A DNA stretch of 63,865 nucleotides, taken from contig CALQAH020000008.1 of NCBI GenBank assembly GCA_943328505.2, positions 1 through 63,865 of the forward strand, read 5' to 3'. Positions 26,716 to 35,260 of this stretch are shown here, piece by piece. The translations under genes were made by a program, and so were the position numbers. This DNA comes from Rhizobium sp. Q54. GTDB lineage: Bacteria; Bacteroidota; Bacteroidia; Flavobacteriales; Flavobacteriaceae. The notes under the pieces were generated by a model, which was not told the DNA's origin, ran no database searches, and saw only the letters and a list, made by a program, of their open reading frames with translations. Within the stretch, counting starts at the first letter, position 1. The number at the start of each line of letters is the position of its first letter.

Positions 26716-26954
26716 TGCAATCAACTATAGCCAGCCTCAAAAAAGGAGAAAAAGCCATCATTAAGGAATTTGATGTGGAAGCTATTCCATTAAAATTATT
26801 GGAAATGGGTTGTTTGCCAGGAAATAGTGTTGAATTACTTCAAATTGCACCCTTTGGCGACCCGCTTCTTTTAAATATAAACGGTTCACATCTCGCCATT
26901 CGAATGGAAACAGCTCGAGAAATTGAAGTTGACATTATTGAAAAAATCGACTAA
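26715..26954 (+). CDS. feoA: Ferrous iron transport accessory protein FeoA
   Basis: The 79-residue protein is an SH3-like FeoA domain: STIASLKKGEKAIIKEF, LLEMGCLPGNSVELL, APFGDPLLLNINGSHLAIRMETAREI. FeoA binds or stimulates the FeoB Fe(II) permease. The start is TTG at 26715; no ATG exists in frame before the conserved domain, and the codon lies inside a candidate operator. The stop overlaps the FeoB start by one base (TAATG), which implies translational coupling. Confidence 0.92.
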   Translation: MQSTIASLKKGEKAIIKEFDVEAIPLKLLEMGCLPGNSVELLQIAPFGDPLLLNINGSHLAIRMETAREIEVDIIEKID

Positions 26955-29056
26955 TGAAAAGCAAACAAACTATTAATATTGCTTTAATTGGAAACCCAAA
27001 CACGGGCAAAACTTCAGTTTTTAATCAACTTACAGGATTAAATCAACAAGTTGGTAACTATCCTGGAATTACTGTTGAGAAAAAAATAGGATTTTGTAAA
27101 CTACCCAATAATGTTAAAGCAAACATTCTTGATTTACCTGGAACCTATAGCTTAAATGCCAGTTCTATTGATGAAAATGTTGTGATAGAATTGTTACTCA
27201 ACAAAAATGATAAGCTTTATCCTGATGTTGCCCTATTGATTACCGATGTTGAAAACCTTAAACGAAATCTATTACTGTTCACCCAAATAAAAGATTTAGA
27301 GATTCCAACTATATTGGTTATCAATATGGTGGACCGAATGAAGTATAAAGGTATTTCACTTGACATACCTTATCTTGAAGAGCATTTAAAAACCAAAATT
27401 GCACTAGTGAGTTCCAGAAAGGGAAAAGGAATTGATTCGTTAAAAGATTTGATAGTAAATTACAAATCTTTATCAATCGAACCGTGTTTGAATGCTTCAA
27501 GTATCGATCCTGACTATTTTAATAAACTTCGTAAAACATTTCCAAATCAGTTATTGTATAAATTGTGGTTGGTTATAACACAAGATGTTAATTTTTTAAA
27601 TTTAGAGCGTAATGAAATCAAAAGCTCCTTTACAAAATCGCATTCCGATTTAAAAAGATTACAGCAAAAAGAAACCATAAAACGTTACCAATTTATCAAT
27701 GATGTTTTAAAAATAGGATTAAAAATAGATGCCTCAATCGCAAAAGATCTTAGAAGTAAATTAGATCGTGTTTTAACCCATAGGTTATGGGGATATGTGA
27801 TTTTCTTATTTATTTTGTTTGGTATTTTTCAATCCATATTTGAATGGTCCAAAGTTCCGATGGATTTAATTGATACCACATTTGCTACTATAAGCACATT
27901 AGCAAATGAAAGTTTGCCTCCAGGCGTTTTTACCAATTTAATATCCCAAGGAATCATTCCTGGGATAGGCGGAATTTTAATTTTTATTCCACAAATTGCT
28001 TTTCTATTTTTGTTTATTTCCGTTCTGGAAGAAAGTGGTTATATGAGTCGCGTTGTTTTTTTAATGGATAAAATCATGCGTAGATTTGGACTCTCTGGAA
28101 AAAGCGTCGTGCCTTTAATTTCAGGAACAGCTTGTGCAATTCCGGCTATTATGGCAACACGAAACATTGAAAATTGGAAAGAACGATTAATCACAATTCT
28201 AGTAACACCTTTCACAACTTGTTCTGCAAGATTGCCTGTTTATGCTATTATTATTGCACTCGTAATTCCAGATAAACGTGTTTTCGGAATTGTAAACATG
28301 CAAGGATTGACCTTAATGTTGCTTTACCTTTTAGGATTCGGAATGGCATTACTTTCAGCCTATATACTCAACAAAGTTTTAAAACTAAAGTGCAAAACTT
28401 TTTTTGTTGTTGAAATGCCGAATTACAAATTACCTATGTTTAAAAATGTAGCAATTAATGTTGTTGAAAAAACGAAAGCCTTTGTTTTTGGAGCTGGAAA
28501 AATCATCTTGGCTATATCGGTAATTTTATGGTTTTTGGCATCGTATGGTCCCGGAAAACAATTTGAAAATGCAGAATCTATTATTAGTTCAAATCCTCAA
28601 AATAGCGCTTTATCCCAAACTGATTTGAACAATAAAATTGCTTCTTATAAATTGGAGAACTCTTATATCGGTGTGATGGGAAAATCCATTGAACCTGCTA
28701 TTTCTCCTTTGGGTTACGATTGGAAAATTGGGATTGCAGTACTTAGTTCTTTTGCCGCAAGAGAAGTTTTTGTTGGAACATTGGCTACCATTTATAGTGT
28801 GGGTAGCAGTGATAATGAAGATACCATAAAAAACAAAATGGCAGCAGAAACCAATAACGTAACGGGAGTAAAAATTTTCAACTTTGCTTCTGGAATATCC
28901 TTGTTGCTCTTTTATGCTTTTGCCATGCAATGCGCTAGTACTTTGGCCATTACAAAAAAAGAAACCAATAGCTGGAAATGGCCTTTTGGACAATTGGTAT
29001 TTATGAGTGGATTGGCATACGTAGTTGCTTTGGTTGCCTACCAAATTTTAAAATAA
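26954..29056 (+). CDS. feoB: Ferrous iron permease FeoB
   Basis: FeoB imports Fe(II) through the inner membrane. The 700-residue protein opens with a G domain: G1 GNPNTGKT at 13-20, G3 LDLPGTYSL near 56-64, G4-like VINMVD near 121. A spacer helix bundle follows, then the membrane domain with two gate motifs: SGTACAIPAIMATR near 390 and TTCSARLPVYA near 420, both with the conserved cysteines. The length is typical for the short Bacteroidota FeoB. It forms an operon with feoA and lies 136 bp before a TonB receptor gene that shares its operator motif. Confidence 0.95.
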   Translation: MKSKQTINIALIGNPNTGKTSVFNQLTGLNQQVGNYPGITVEKKIGFCKLPNNVKANILDLPGTYSLNASSIDENVVIELLLNKNDKLYPDVALLITDVENLKRNLLLFTQIKDLEIPTILVINMVDRMKYKGISLDIPYLEEHLKTKIALVSSRKGKGIDSLKDLIVNYKSLSIEPCLNASSIDPDYFNKLRKTFPNQLLYKLWLVITQDVNFLNLERNEIKSSFTKSHSDLKRLQQKETIKRYQFINDVLKIGLKIDASIAKDLRSKLDRVLTHRLWGYVIFLFILFGIFQSIFEWSKVPMDLIDTTFATISTLANESLPPGVFTNLISQGIIPGIGGILIFIPQIAFLFLFISVLEESGYMSRVVFLMDKIMRRFGLSGKSVVPLISGTACAIPAIMATRNIENWKERLITILVTPFTTCSARLPVYAIIIALVIPDKRVFGIVNMQGLTLMLLYLLGFGMALLSAYILNKVLKLKCKTFFVVEMPNYKLPMFKNVAINVVEKTKAFVFGAGKIILAISVILWFLASYGPGKQFENAESIISSNPQNSALSQTDLNNKIASYKLENSYIGVMGKSIEPAISPLGYDWKIGIAVLSSFAAREVFVGTLATIYSVGSSDNEDTIKNKMAAETNNVTGVKIFNFASGISLLLFYAFAMQCASTLAITKKETNSWKWPFGQLVFMSGLAYVVALVAYQILK

Positions 29057-29136
29057 TTAAACAACAGTTAATTTATTTCTCTGTTCCTTAGTTTTCAGCA
29101 TTTTGTAAAATTTTTCATTTTATTTATTATTTTTAA

Positions 29137-29192
29137 TTTGTCTAAATAAAAATTAAGTTTATTTTTGCACTGTAGAATTAATCTAAATAAGA
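29137..29192 (+). promoter_or_regulatory. Promoter and double operator of the TonB receptor gene
   Basis: TTTG (29137-29140), a 19-bp spacer and TATTTTTG (29160-29167) match the Bacteroidota consensus exactly. TCTAAATAA occurs twice: in the spacer (29141-29149) and in the leader directly before the ATG (29182-29190). The second copy is part of a 13-mer shared with the feoA leader. This is the arrangement expected for an iron-responsive repressor site. Confidence 0.65.
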
Positions 29193-31421
29193 ATGAAATA
29201 CATACTAATTGCCATCTCCCTTTTATCGTTCTCGAAAATCTTTGCTCAAATAGAAACTATAAATCCGATCGATTCTGTAAATAAATTAAAAACAGTAATC
29301 ATAAGAGTAAAGCAACAAAGCCCAGAAAGAATGCCCGAAACAAAAAATAACGTTTTGTTTTCTGGAAAAAAAAATGAAGTACTAAAACTTTCCAATTTAA
29401 ATGCCAACGTAACCAATAACAATGCTCGCGAAGTCTTTGCTAGGATTCCTGGAGTAATCGTTTGGGAAAATGAAGGTTCTGGATTGCAAATTAATGTTGG
29501 TGTTAGAGGTTTAAGTCCAAATAGAAGTTGGGAATTAAACACACGTCAAAATGGAGTTGATATTTCTGCGGATGTTTTTGGTTATCCAGAAGCCTATTAT
29601 AATCCACCTCTAGAAGCTGTTGAAACCATACAAATGATTCGTGGAGGCGCTTCTTTACAATTTGGACCTCAATTTGGCGGAATGTTAAATTATGTTTTAA
29701 AACGAGAAAAGGAACAAGCTTTTTCATACGAAACACAAAATACGGTTGGGAGTTACGGATTGGTGAGTTCTTTTAATGCCATTGGTGGAAAATATAAAAA
29801 ATGGTCTTATTATCTCTATAACCATTCTCGAAATGCAAGTGGATGGAGAGAAAATAATCGATTTGAAGCTAGAAACACGCATGCCTTTATTGAATATCGC
29901 TTTTCTGAAAACACAAAAATTTCAGCAGAGTACACCAACTCTGATTATGAAATGCAACAACCAGGCGGTTTAACCGATGAACAATTTGCTTCAAATCCTA
30001 GACAATCTTTAAGAACTCGCAACTGGTTTGGTGTACCATGGAATATTTTCTCTATTAATTTAGATACTAAAGTAAACGCAAATTTTGATGTAAATGTAAA
30101 AGCATTTGGACTTATTGGAGAACGAAATAGTGTTGGATTTACAAAATCCGCAGATATTGAAGACGCAATTATTTCAACCACGGATCAATATGAAAATAGA
30201 AGAGTAGATAGTGATTTATACAAAAATATTGGTATTGAAAACCGTAATCTTTACCGTTACAAATTGGGTAAAACGACTCAAAATCTAGCCTTTGGTATGC
30301 GATTGTATCAAGCAAAAACAGAGCGTTTCCAAAAAGGGAATGGAACAACAGGAAGTGATTTTGATATGTCTGTTGAGGGAAAATATCTAACTTCATTAGA
30401 ATTCACTACTAAAAATGTTGCTTTTTTTGCGGAAAATCAATTCAAAATAACCGATAAATTTAGTATTACACCAGGTCTTCGTTATGAGCACATCAACTCA
30501 ACTTCTCAAGGTAGAATTGATATTGTTTCTGGAAATGATGTTGCTTTTGATGAGAAAACCATTGTTAGAAACCAACCGCTTTTCGGTCTTGGATTAGAAT
30601 ACAAATTGAAGAGCACTAATTTTTATGCCAATATTTCTCAAGCCTTTCGCCCTGTTTTATTCAGCGATTTAACTCCCCCTACCATAAATGATGTAATAGA
30701 TTCAAATTTAAAAGATGCAAGCGGGTACAATGCTGATTTGGGTTATCGTGGCGTATACAAAGGATTTTTAAACTTTGACGTTAGCTTATTTTACCTTAGT
30801 TACAATAATCGTGTTGGAGGTTTAAGACAATTTTTTAACAATGATTCGACACAAGGAACCTATTTATTCAGAACTAATTTAGGTGAAACAGTGAACAAAG
30901 GAGTTGAAAGTTTTATTGACCTAAACATCACTAAAATGTTAGGAATTGATAAGCCTTATGGCAATTTAGATGTGTTTGTTTCAATGTCGTTTATAGACAG
31001 TAAGTATGTAGATTTTAAAACGACAACCGTTTCAGTAACAGCACCTAATGAGATTATCACTACAAACTTGGCAGGAAATAGAGTAGAAAATGCGCCAAGG
31101 TATATTCATAATTTTGGAATGTCATGGGGAAACAATAACTTTTCGGCTACGGTGCAATACAAAATGTCTGGAAGAATTTTTACGGATGCCAACAATACCA
31201 TTTCACCTTCTTCTAATGGACAAACCGGAATTTTAGATGGGTATAGAATTGTTGATTTTTCATCAGAATATAAATTTTTAAAACACTATAACCTTCGAAG
31301 CGGTATCAATAATTTGTCGAATGAAAGTTATGCTACTCGAAGATCTGGAGGTTATCCAGGACCAGGAATTTTACCAGGCGAAGGGAGAACGTTTTATATT
31401 TCAATTGGGGCAAAATTTTAA
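29193..31421 (+). CDS. TonB-dependent outer-membrane receptor, FecA-like
   Basis: The 742-residue protein has a signal peptide (MKYILIAISLLSFSKIFAQ), a plug domain (REVFARIPGVIVWENEGSGLQINVGVRGLSPNRS) with a MIRGGASLQFGPQFGG motif, and a 22-strand barrel that ends in the outer-membrane signature F (YISIGAKF). The plug and barrel resemble receptors for ferric dicitrate and related chelates. The usual CarboxypepD_reg-like N-terminal extension of many Bacteroidota receptors is replaced by a short segment. The position between feoAB and a DtxR regulator, plus the shared operator, supports an iron role. The exact ligand is unknown. Confidence 0.88.
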   Translation: MKYILIAISLLSFSKIFAQIETINPIDSVNKLKTVIIRVKQQSPERMPETKNNVLFSGKKNEVLKLSNLNANVTNNNAREVFARIPGVIVWENEGSGLQINVGVRGLSPNRSWELNTRQNGVDISADVFGYPEAYYNPPLEAVETIQMIRGGASLQFGPQFGGMLNYVLKREKEQAFSYETQNTVGSYGLVSSFNAIGGKYKKWSYYLYNHSRNASGWRENNRFEARNTHAFIEYRFSENTKISAEYTNSDYEMQQPGGLTDEQFASNPRQSLRTRNWFGVPWNIFSINLDTKVNANFDVNVKAFGLIGERNSVGFTKSADIEDAIISTTDQYENRRVDSDLYKNIGIENRNLYRYKLGKTTQNLAFGMRLYQAKTERFQKGNGTTGSDFDMSVEGKYLTSLEFTTKNVAFFAENQFKITDKFSITPGLRYEHINSTSQGRIDIVSGNDVAFDEKTIVRNQPLFGLGLEYKLKSTNFYANISQAFRPVLFSDLTPPTINDVIDSNLKDASGYNADLGYRGVYKGFLNFDVSLFYLSYNNRVGGLRQFFNNDSTQGTYLFRTNLGETVNKGVESFIDLNITKMLGIDKPYGNLDVFVSMSFIDSKYVDFKTTTVSVTAPNEIITTNLAGNRVENAPRYIHNFGMSWGNNNFSATVQYKMSGRIFTDANNTISPSSNGQTGILDGYRIVDFSSEYKFLKHYNLRSGINNLSNESYATRRSGGYPGPGILPGEGRTFYISIGAKF

Positions 31422-31432
31422 AAAACAATAGT

Positions 31433-31464
31433 AAAAAAGGTTCTCTAATGTTTAGAACCTTTTA
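31433..31464 (+). terminator. Terminator after the TonB receptor gene
   Basis: AAAAGGTTCT (31435-31444) and AGAACCTTTT (31454-31463) form a perfect 10-bp stem. Its T-run merges into a promoter-like TATATTTG (31463-31470). Confidence 0.85.
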
Positions 31465-31474
31465 TATTTGTAGT

Positions 31475-31600
31475 ATGAATATTCAAGAAATTTTAGTTTA
31501 CATAGTTCTAGTAATTGCAGTGGCATTTTTAGGCAAGAAATTCTTTTTTAAAAAGAAAAATTCGGATAAAAATTGTGGTGATGATTGTGGTTGCAATTAA
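31475..31600 (+). CDS. FeoB-associated Cys-rich membrane microprotein
   Basis: This 41-residue protein has one membrane span (EILVYIVLVIAVAFLG), a basic patch (KKFFFKKK) and a cysteine-rich end (NCGDDCGCN, C34, C38, C40). It matches the FeoB-associated Cys-rich family, found beside FeoB across many phyla and probably a partner in Fe(II) uptake. A TATATTTG element ends 4 nt before the ATG, so the mRNA may be leaderless. The stop codon overlaps the stop of the convergent regulator gene (TTAA, 4 nt). Confidence 0.82.
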   Translation: MNIQEILVYIVLVIAVAFLGKKFFFKKKNSDKNCGDDCGCN

Positions 31601-32250
31601 ACTTGCTTTACAAATAAATTACTCGCAATTTTATTTGAAATCGCAAACTCTTTATTGTCAACTCTAATTTTTAAAGACAAATCGAACGTTTCTTTTGATA
31701 CTAATTCTATTTTAGAACCCAAAGCGATACCTTGTTTGTCCAAATATTTTAGAAATTCCGAAGACGTATCTTTCACACCCACACAAATTCCTACTTGTTT
31801 TTCACTTATTTCAGAAAGCAATTGTTTTTCGATTTTTATTATTTTACCATGAACATTAGGGATGGGATCGCCATGAGGATCTTCGGTGGGATTTCCCAAA
31901 AAATCATCCAGTTTATGAATTAGTTTTTCAGATTTGATGTGTTCCAATTGTTCAGCAATATCATGCACTTCATCCCAAGAAAAATCTAATTTTTCAACTA
32001 AAAAAACTTCCCATAAACGGTGTTTTCTCACAATCATTTTGGCCGATAAATTTCCTTTCTCAGTGAGTGAAACGCCTTGATATTTTACATAATTCACCAA
32101 ATCTTTCTCTGCCAATTTTTTTAACATATCGGTTACCGAGGACGCTTTGGTCTCTATTTTTTCAGCAATAGCATTGGTGCTCACTTCTTCTCCGGTTGCA
32201 GTTGTTAAATGATAAATAGTTTTAAGATAATTTTCTTCTGAAAAAGTCAT
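31597..32250 (-). CDS. DtxR/MntR-family metal-dependent transcriptional regulator
   Basis: The 217-residue protein has a winged-helix domain (EENYLKTIYHLTTATGEEVSTNAIAEKI..KASSVTDMLKKLAEKDLV), a dimerisation domain with metal-ligand candidates (RKHRLWEVFLVEKL, DEVHDIAEQLEHIKS, DPHGDPIPN), and a C-terminal FeoA/SH3-like domain. Members repress metal uptake when Fe(II) or Mn(II) is bound. The surroundings (feoAB, TonB receptor, Nramp) and repeated TCTAAA half-sites at all these promoters, including its own, suggest it controls this cluster and itself. It lies downstream of the Nramp gene on the same strand. Confidence 0.92.
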   Translation of the reverse strand: MTFSEENYLKTIYHLTTATGEEVSTNAIAEKIETKASSVTDMLKKLAEKDLVNYVKYQGVSLTEKGNLSAKMIVRKHRLWEVFLVEKLDFSWDEVHDIAEQLEHIKSEKLIHKLDDFLGNPTEDPHGDPIPNVHGKIIKIEKQLLSEISEKQVGICVGVKDTSSEFLKYLDKQGIALGSKIELVSKETFDLSLKIRVDNKEFAISNKIASNLFVKQV

Positions 32251-32254
32251 GTGC

Positions 32255-32290
32255 TTTTAGATTAACGATTTTAATTTTAGATAACTGATT
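32255..32290 (-). promoter_or_regulatory. Candidate autoregulatory operator of the DtxR-family gene
   Basis: Two direct half-sites, TTTTAGAT at 32255 and 32275 (plus-strand reading), are repeated exactly 20 bp apart immediately upstream of the regulator start. On the gene's strand they read ATCTAAAA, the same core as at feoA, the TonB receptor and Nramp. Confidence 0.5.
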
Positions 32291-32291
32291 T

Positions 32292-32359
32292 AGCCCTGAT
32301 AGAAGAGAAAATCCCACGCTTTTGGGCGTGGATTGAAACGGATAGCAGGATTAAGCTCC
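32292..32359 (+). ncRNA. flavo-1-like structured element, copy 2
   Basis: It starts AGCCCTGATAGAAG and ends AACGGATAGCAGGATTAAGCTCC-like, as copy 1. The central hairpin CCACGC (32314-32319) with GCGTGG (32326-32331) is unrelated in sequence to the stem of copy 1 but sits at the same place. It lies antisense to the Nramp and DtxR genes between which it is placed. Confidence 0.6.
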
Positions 32360-32367
32360 AAAAAAAA

Positions 32368-34239
32368 TTAGATTTTCACAATAAATAAAGGTATTGAAAT
32401 TTTGTGTCGCAATTTATCCACTGTGGTTCCAAAAACAATATCTTTTAAACCAGTGTGTCCATGCGTTCCCATAACAAGGATGTCATATTTACCCTCGTTG
32501 ATAATCCTTGGAATTACTTTATTAGGTTTGCCAAAACCTAATTTTGTGTCTACCTTAAATCCTTTTTCAGAAAGCATTTTGTAGTAATCCATTAATAATT
32601 GTTCATCAATAGTGGTTTCGTGGTCAATTATTTTATTGCCATACATCAATGCGCCGACCGTTTCAACTACGTGAATTAATGTATAATTCGCATGTACGCC
32701 ACCAAGTTCAAAGGCGCTATTTATTGCGATTTCATCTGCATTGGAGAAATCAACAGCAATGGCGATATTCTTTTTATTGTAGGTTTCTGAAGGTGTAAAC
32801 TTTAAAACCAAATTGTGAGGCGAATGATTTTCAATGATTGGTTTTGCTTTGGTAACAAATGGTTTAAAAACGATATATAGTAATAAAATTAAAATACCAA
32901 AAGCTAGCGGAACTACCGTTAACCAAAGGACAACAGGGTTTTCAGAAGTTTCTAGCCATCCTTGAATTTCATTAAACACCAACTTTGCATTTAAAGAAAC
33001 AATAACCAAAGCTACAAGCCATGAAGCAACTTGAGTGGTTTTACTAATGGCAAAACCTTTCATTTTTTGCTTATCACTCACAAAATGGATTAGCGGAATA
33101 ATGGCAAACCCCAATTGTAAACTCAAAATTACTTGACTTAAAATCAGCATTTTTCCTGTGACACTTTCGCCAAAAATGGAAATGATAATAACAGCAGGGA
33201 CAATAGCAATTAATCGTGTAATGATACGTCGAACCCAAGGTTGAATACGTAAATTTAAATAGCCTTCCATTATAATTTGTCCTGCTAATGTTCCTGTAAT
33301 GGTAGAACTTTGTCCAGCAGCAATCAAGGCAACGGCAAATAAAATGGGTGCCCAATGTGTTCCCAACATAGGTTCTAAAAGGCGATGGGCATCTTGAATT
33401 TCGGCAACTTCAAACAATCCGTTTTTATAAAAAGTTGCTGCGGCCAAAATTAATATGGCTGCATTTACAAAAAAAGCCAAATTCAATGCTATGGTGCTAT
33501 CAATAAAATTATATTTTAATGCTTGTTTAATTCCTTTTTCACTTCTGTCAAATTTTCGGGTTTGAACTAAAGACGAATGCAGGTATAAATTGTGAGGCAT
33601 AACCGTTGCTCCAATAATTCCGATAGCAATATAAAGCGCTTCTTCGCTTGGCATACTAGGCAGTAAACCTTTAAGCACACTGCCAACTTCTGGTTGTGCA
33701 AAAATCATTTCAAAAATGAATGAAAATCCAATTATGGCAACTAAAGCAATGATAAAAGCTTCCATTTTACGAATGCCTTTATTGATTAAGAAAAGGAGTA
33801 AAAAAGTGTCTAAAACAGTAATTATTACGCCTTCTATCAATGGAATTCCAAACAATAAATTGATTCCAATTGCCATTCCTAAAACTTCAGCCAAATCACA
33901 AGCAGCTATGGCTATTTCGGCAAGAAAATAAAGAATGTAATTTATAAATTTAGAATAGGTTTCACGTGACGCTTGAGCCAAATCACGCTGCGTAACGATA
34001 CCCAATCGCGCACTCAAACTTTGTAAAAGCAACGCCATTATGTTACTCATCAACAAAACCCATAGTAATGCGTATCCAAACTGACTTCCTCCAGCCAAAT
34101 CAGTTGCCCAATTTCCTGGATCCATATAACCAACAGAAATTAAATACGCTGGACCAAAAAAGGCAAGTATTTTTCTAAAAACAGTTGTTTTATTTTGAGT
34201 AGGAACCGATTGGTTTACCTCTTCTAAAGATTTACCCAT
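32368..34239 (-). CDS. Nramp-family divalent metal transporter fused to a universal stress protein domain
   Basis: The 623-residue protein has an Nramp transporter of 11 or so spans and a C-terminal USP domain. TM1 has the metal-binding DPGNWATD motif (near residue 41), and TM6 has VMPHNLYLHSS (near 213). The hydrophilic C-terminal part from about residue 485 is a UspA domain: IAIAVDFSNADEIAINSA and the ATP-type loop MGTHGHTGLKDIVFGTT. The H+-coupled transporter likely imports Mn(II) or Fe(II); the USP part may gate it by nucleotide binding, but this is inferred. The promoter region carries a DtxR-like palindrome. Confidence 0.92.
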   Translation of the reverse strand: MGKSLEEVNQSVPTQNKTTVFRKILAFFGPAYLISVGYMDPGNWATDLAGGSQFGYALLWVLLMSNIMALLLQSLSARLGIVTQRDLAQASRETYSKFINYILYFLAEIAIAACDLAEVLGMAIGINLLFGIPLIEGVIITVLDTFLLLFLINKGIRKMEAFIIALVAIIGFSFIFEMIFAQPEVGSVLKGLLPSMPSEEALYIAIGIIGATVMPHNLYLHSSLVQTRKFDRSEKGIKQALKYNFIDSTIALNLAFFVNAAILILAAATFYKNGLFEVAEIQDAHRLLEPMLGTHWAPILFAVALIAAGQSSTITGTLAGQIIMEGYLNLRIQPWVRRIITRLIAIVPAVIIISIFGESVTGKMLILSQVILSLQLGFAIIPLIHFVSDKQKMKGFAISKTTQVASWLVALVIVSLNAKLVFNEIQGWLETSENPVVLWLTVVPLAFGILILLLYIVFKPFVTKAKPIIENHSPHNLVLKFTPSETYNKKNIAIAVDFSNADEIAINSAFELGGVHANYTLIHVVETVGALMYGNKIIDHETTIDEQLLMDYYKMLSEKGFKVDTKLGFGKPNKVIPRIINEGKYDILVMGTHGHTGLKDIVFGTTVDKLRHKISIPLFIVKI

Positions 34240-34292
34240 GTTGCTTTTATTTGAAGCAAATATAAAAATTAATTCGATATGAGTAAATATTT

Positions 34293-34310
34293 TTTTAGGG
34301 TTGTCTAAAA
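34293..34310 (-). promoter_or_regulatory. Candidate DtxR/MntR-type operator upstream of the Nramp gene
   Basis: TTTTAG-GGTTGT-CTAAAA is an 18-bp palindrome with perfect 6-bp arms, very like DtxR/MntR boxes (TTTAGG..CCTAAA). It lies about 55 bp upstream of the Nramp start, upstream of a TATATTTG -7 element on the minus strand. Confidence 0.6.
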
Positions 34311-34442
34311 TTTTATCATTATGAATAAAATGGTCAGACTATTATTTCGCTTTTGGATTTTCATTTCGAGTTTGATTTAAGAGGGTATTGGACAATTATT
34401 TATGTTTAACTTAAATACATTAAATTTGTAAAAAACCACCTC

Positions 34443-35018
34443 ATGAATTTAGATTATAGAGAAATAGCAACGGCAACAATGGTACTTTTTGCAGTAATTG
34501 ATATCGTGGGTAGCATTCCTGTAATTATCGATTTAAGAGCAAAATTTGGTCATGTACAATCTGGGAAAGCGTCGATTGTTTCGGCAATTATTATGATTGC
34601 TTTTCTTTTTGTTGGAGAAGAAATTTTAAAACTAATTGGTATTGATGTGAATTCTTTTGCAGTTGCAGGATCGTTTGTGCTTTTTTTCTTGGCTTTAGAA
34701 ATGATACTCGGGATTCGTTTGTATCGCGATGAACAAGCTACTTCGGCTTCCATAGTACCCATAGCATTTCCATTAGTGGCGGGTGCTGGAACCATGACAA
34801 CTTTACTTTCATTGCGCGCTGAGTTTCATTCGATAAATATTATTGTTGCCATCTTTTTAAATATTGTTTTGGTTTATTTGGTTTTAAAATCATCAGCTAG
34901 AATTGAAAAAGCTTTAAGTAAAAATGGCTTAAATATTATTAGAAAAGTTTTTGGCGTAGTGCTTTTGGCCATTGCTGTTAAATTATTTGCAACTAATGTT
35001 AAAGGACTATTTGCATAA
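34443..35018 (+). CDS. MarC-family integral membrane protein
   Basis: The 191-residue protein has six hydrophobic spans and the MarC-family pattern: FAVIDIVGSIPVIIDLRAK at the N-terminus, a central FLALEMILGI segment, and PIAFPLVAGAGTMTTLLSL. MarC proteins were once linked to multiple antibiotic resistance in E. coli, but that link has not held up and the transported substrate is unknown. A -7-like TAAATTTG (34421-34428) lies 14 bp upstream. It is divergent from the Nramp gene and has no visible functional link to it. Confidence 0.88.
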   Translation: MNLDYREIATATMVLFAVIDIVGSIPVIIDLRAKFGHVQSGKASIVSAIIMIAFLFVGEEILKLIGIDVNSFAVAGSFVLFFLALEMILGIRLYRDEQATSASIVPIAFPLVAGAGTMTTLLSLRAEFHSINIIVAIFLNIVLVYLVLKSSARIEKALSKNGLNIIRKVFGVVLLAIAVKLFATNVKGLFA

Positions 35019-35056
35019 CCTCAAATTTTAGTATTTTTACACATTAAATCTATTTC

Positions 35057-35257
35057 ATGAAAATTTTCACTACACTATTAATTATAGTTGCCATTGCTCT
35101 TATTATTTTCAACATTACTATATTAGACTTTAATAACCCTTTGGAAGGCGATAGTTTTGTGGCACTTGTTGGAGTTATAGCCTCTTTCTGTGCCGTTTTT
35201 ATTCTTCTAATTTTTAAAATGTCAAAGAAAATTGAACAAAAATTAAAAAATCAATAA
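35057..35257 (+). CDS. Small membrane protein of unknown function (66 aa)
   Basis: The product has two hydrophobic spans (TTLLIIVAIALIIFNITIL and FVALVGVIASFCAVFILLIF) joined by an acidic loop (DFNNPLEGDS), and ends in a basic, hydrophilic tail (KMSKKIEQKLKNQ). I do not recognise a family with a known role. It lies 38 nt after the marC-like gene and 3 nt before the oxidoreductase gene, a spacing that supports real coding and a shared transcript. Confidence 0.65.
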   Translation: MKIFTTLLIIVAIALIIFNITILDFNNPLEGDSFVALVGVIASFCAVFILLIFKMSKKIEQKLKNQ

Positions 35258-35260
35258 TCT

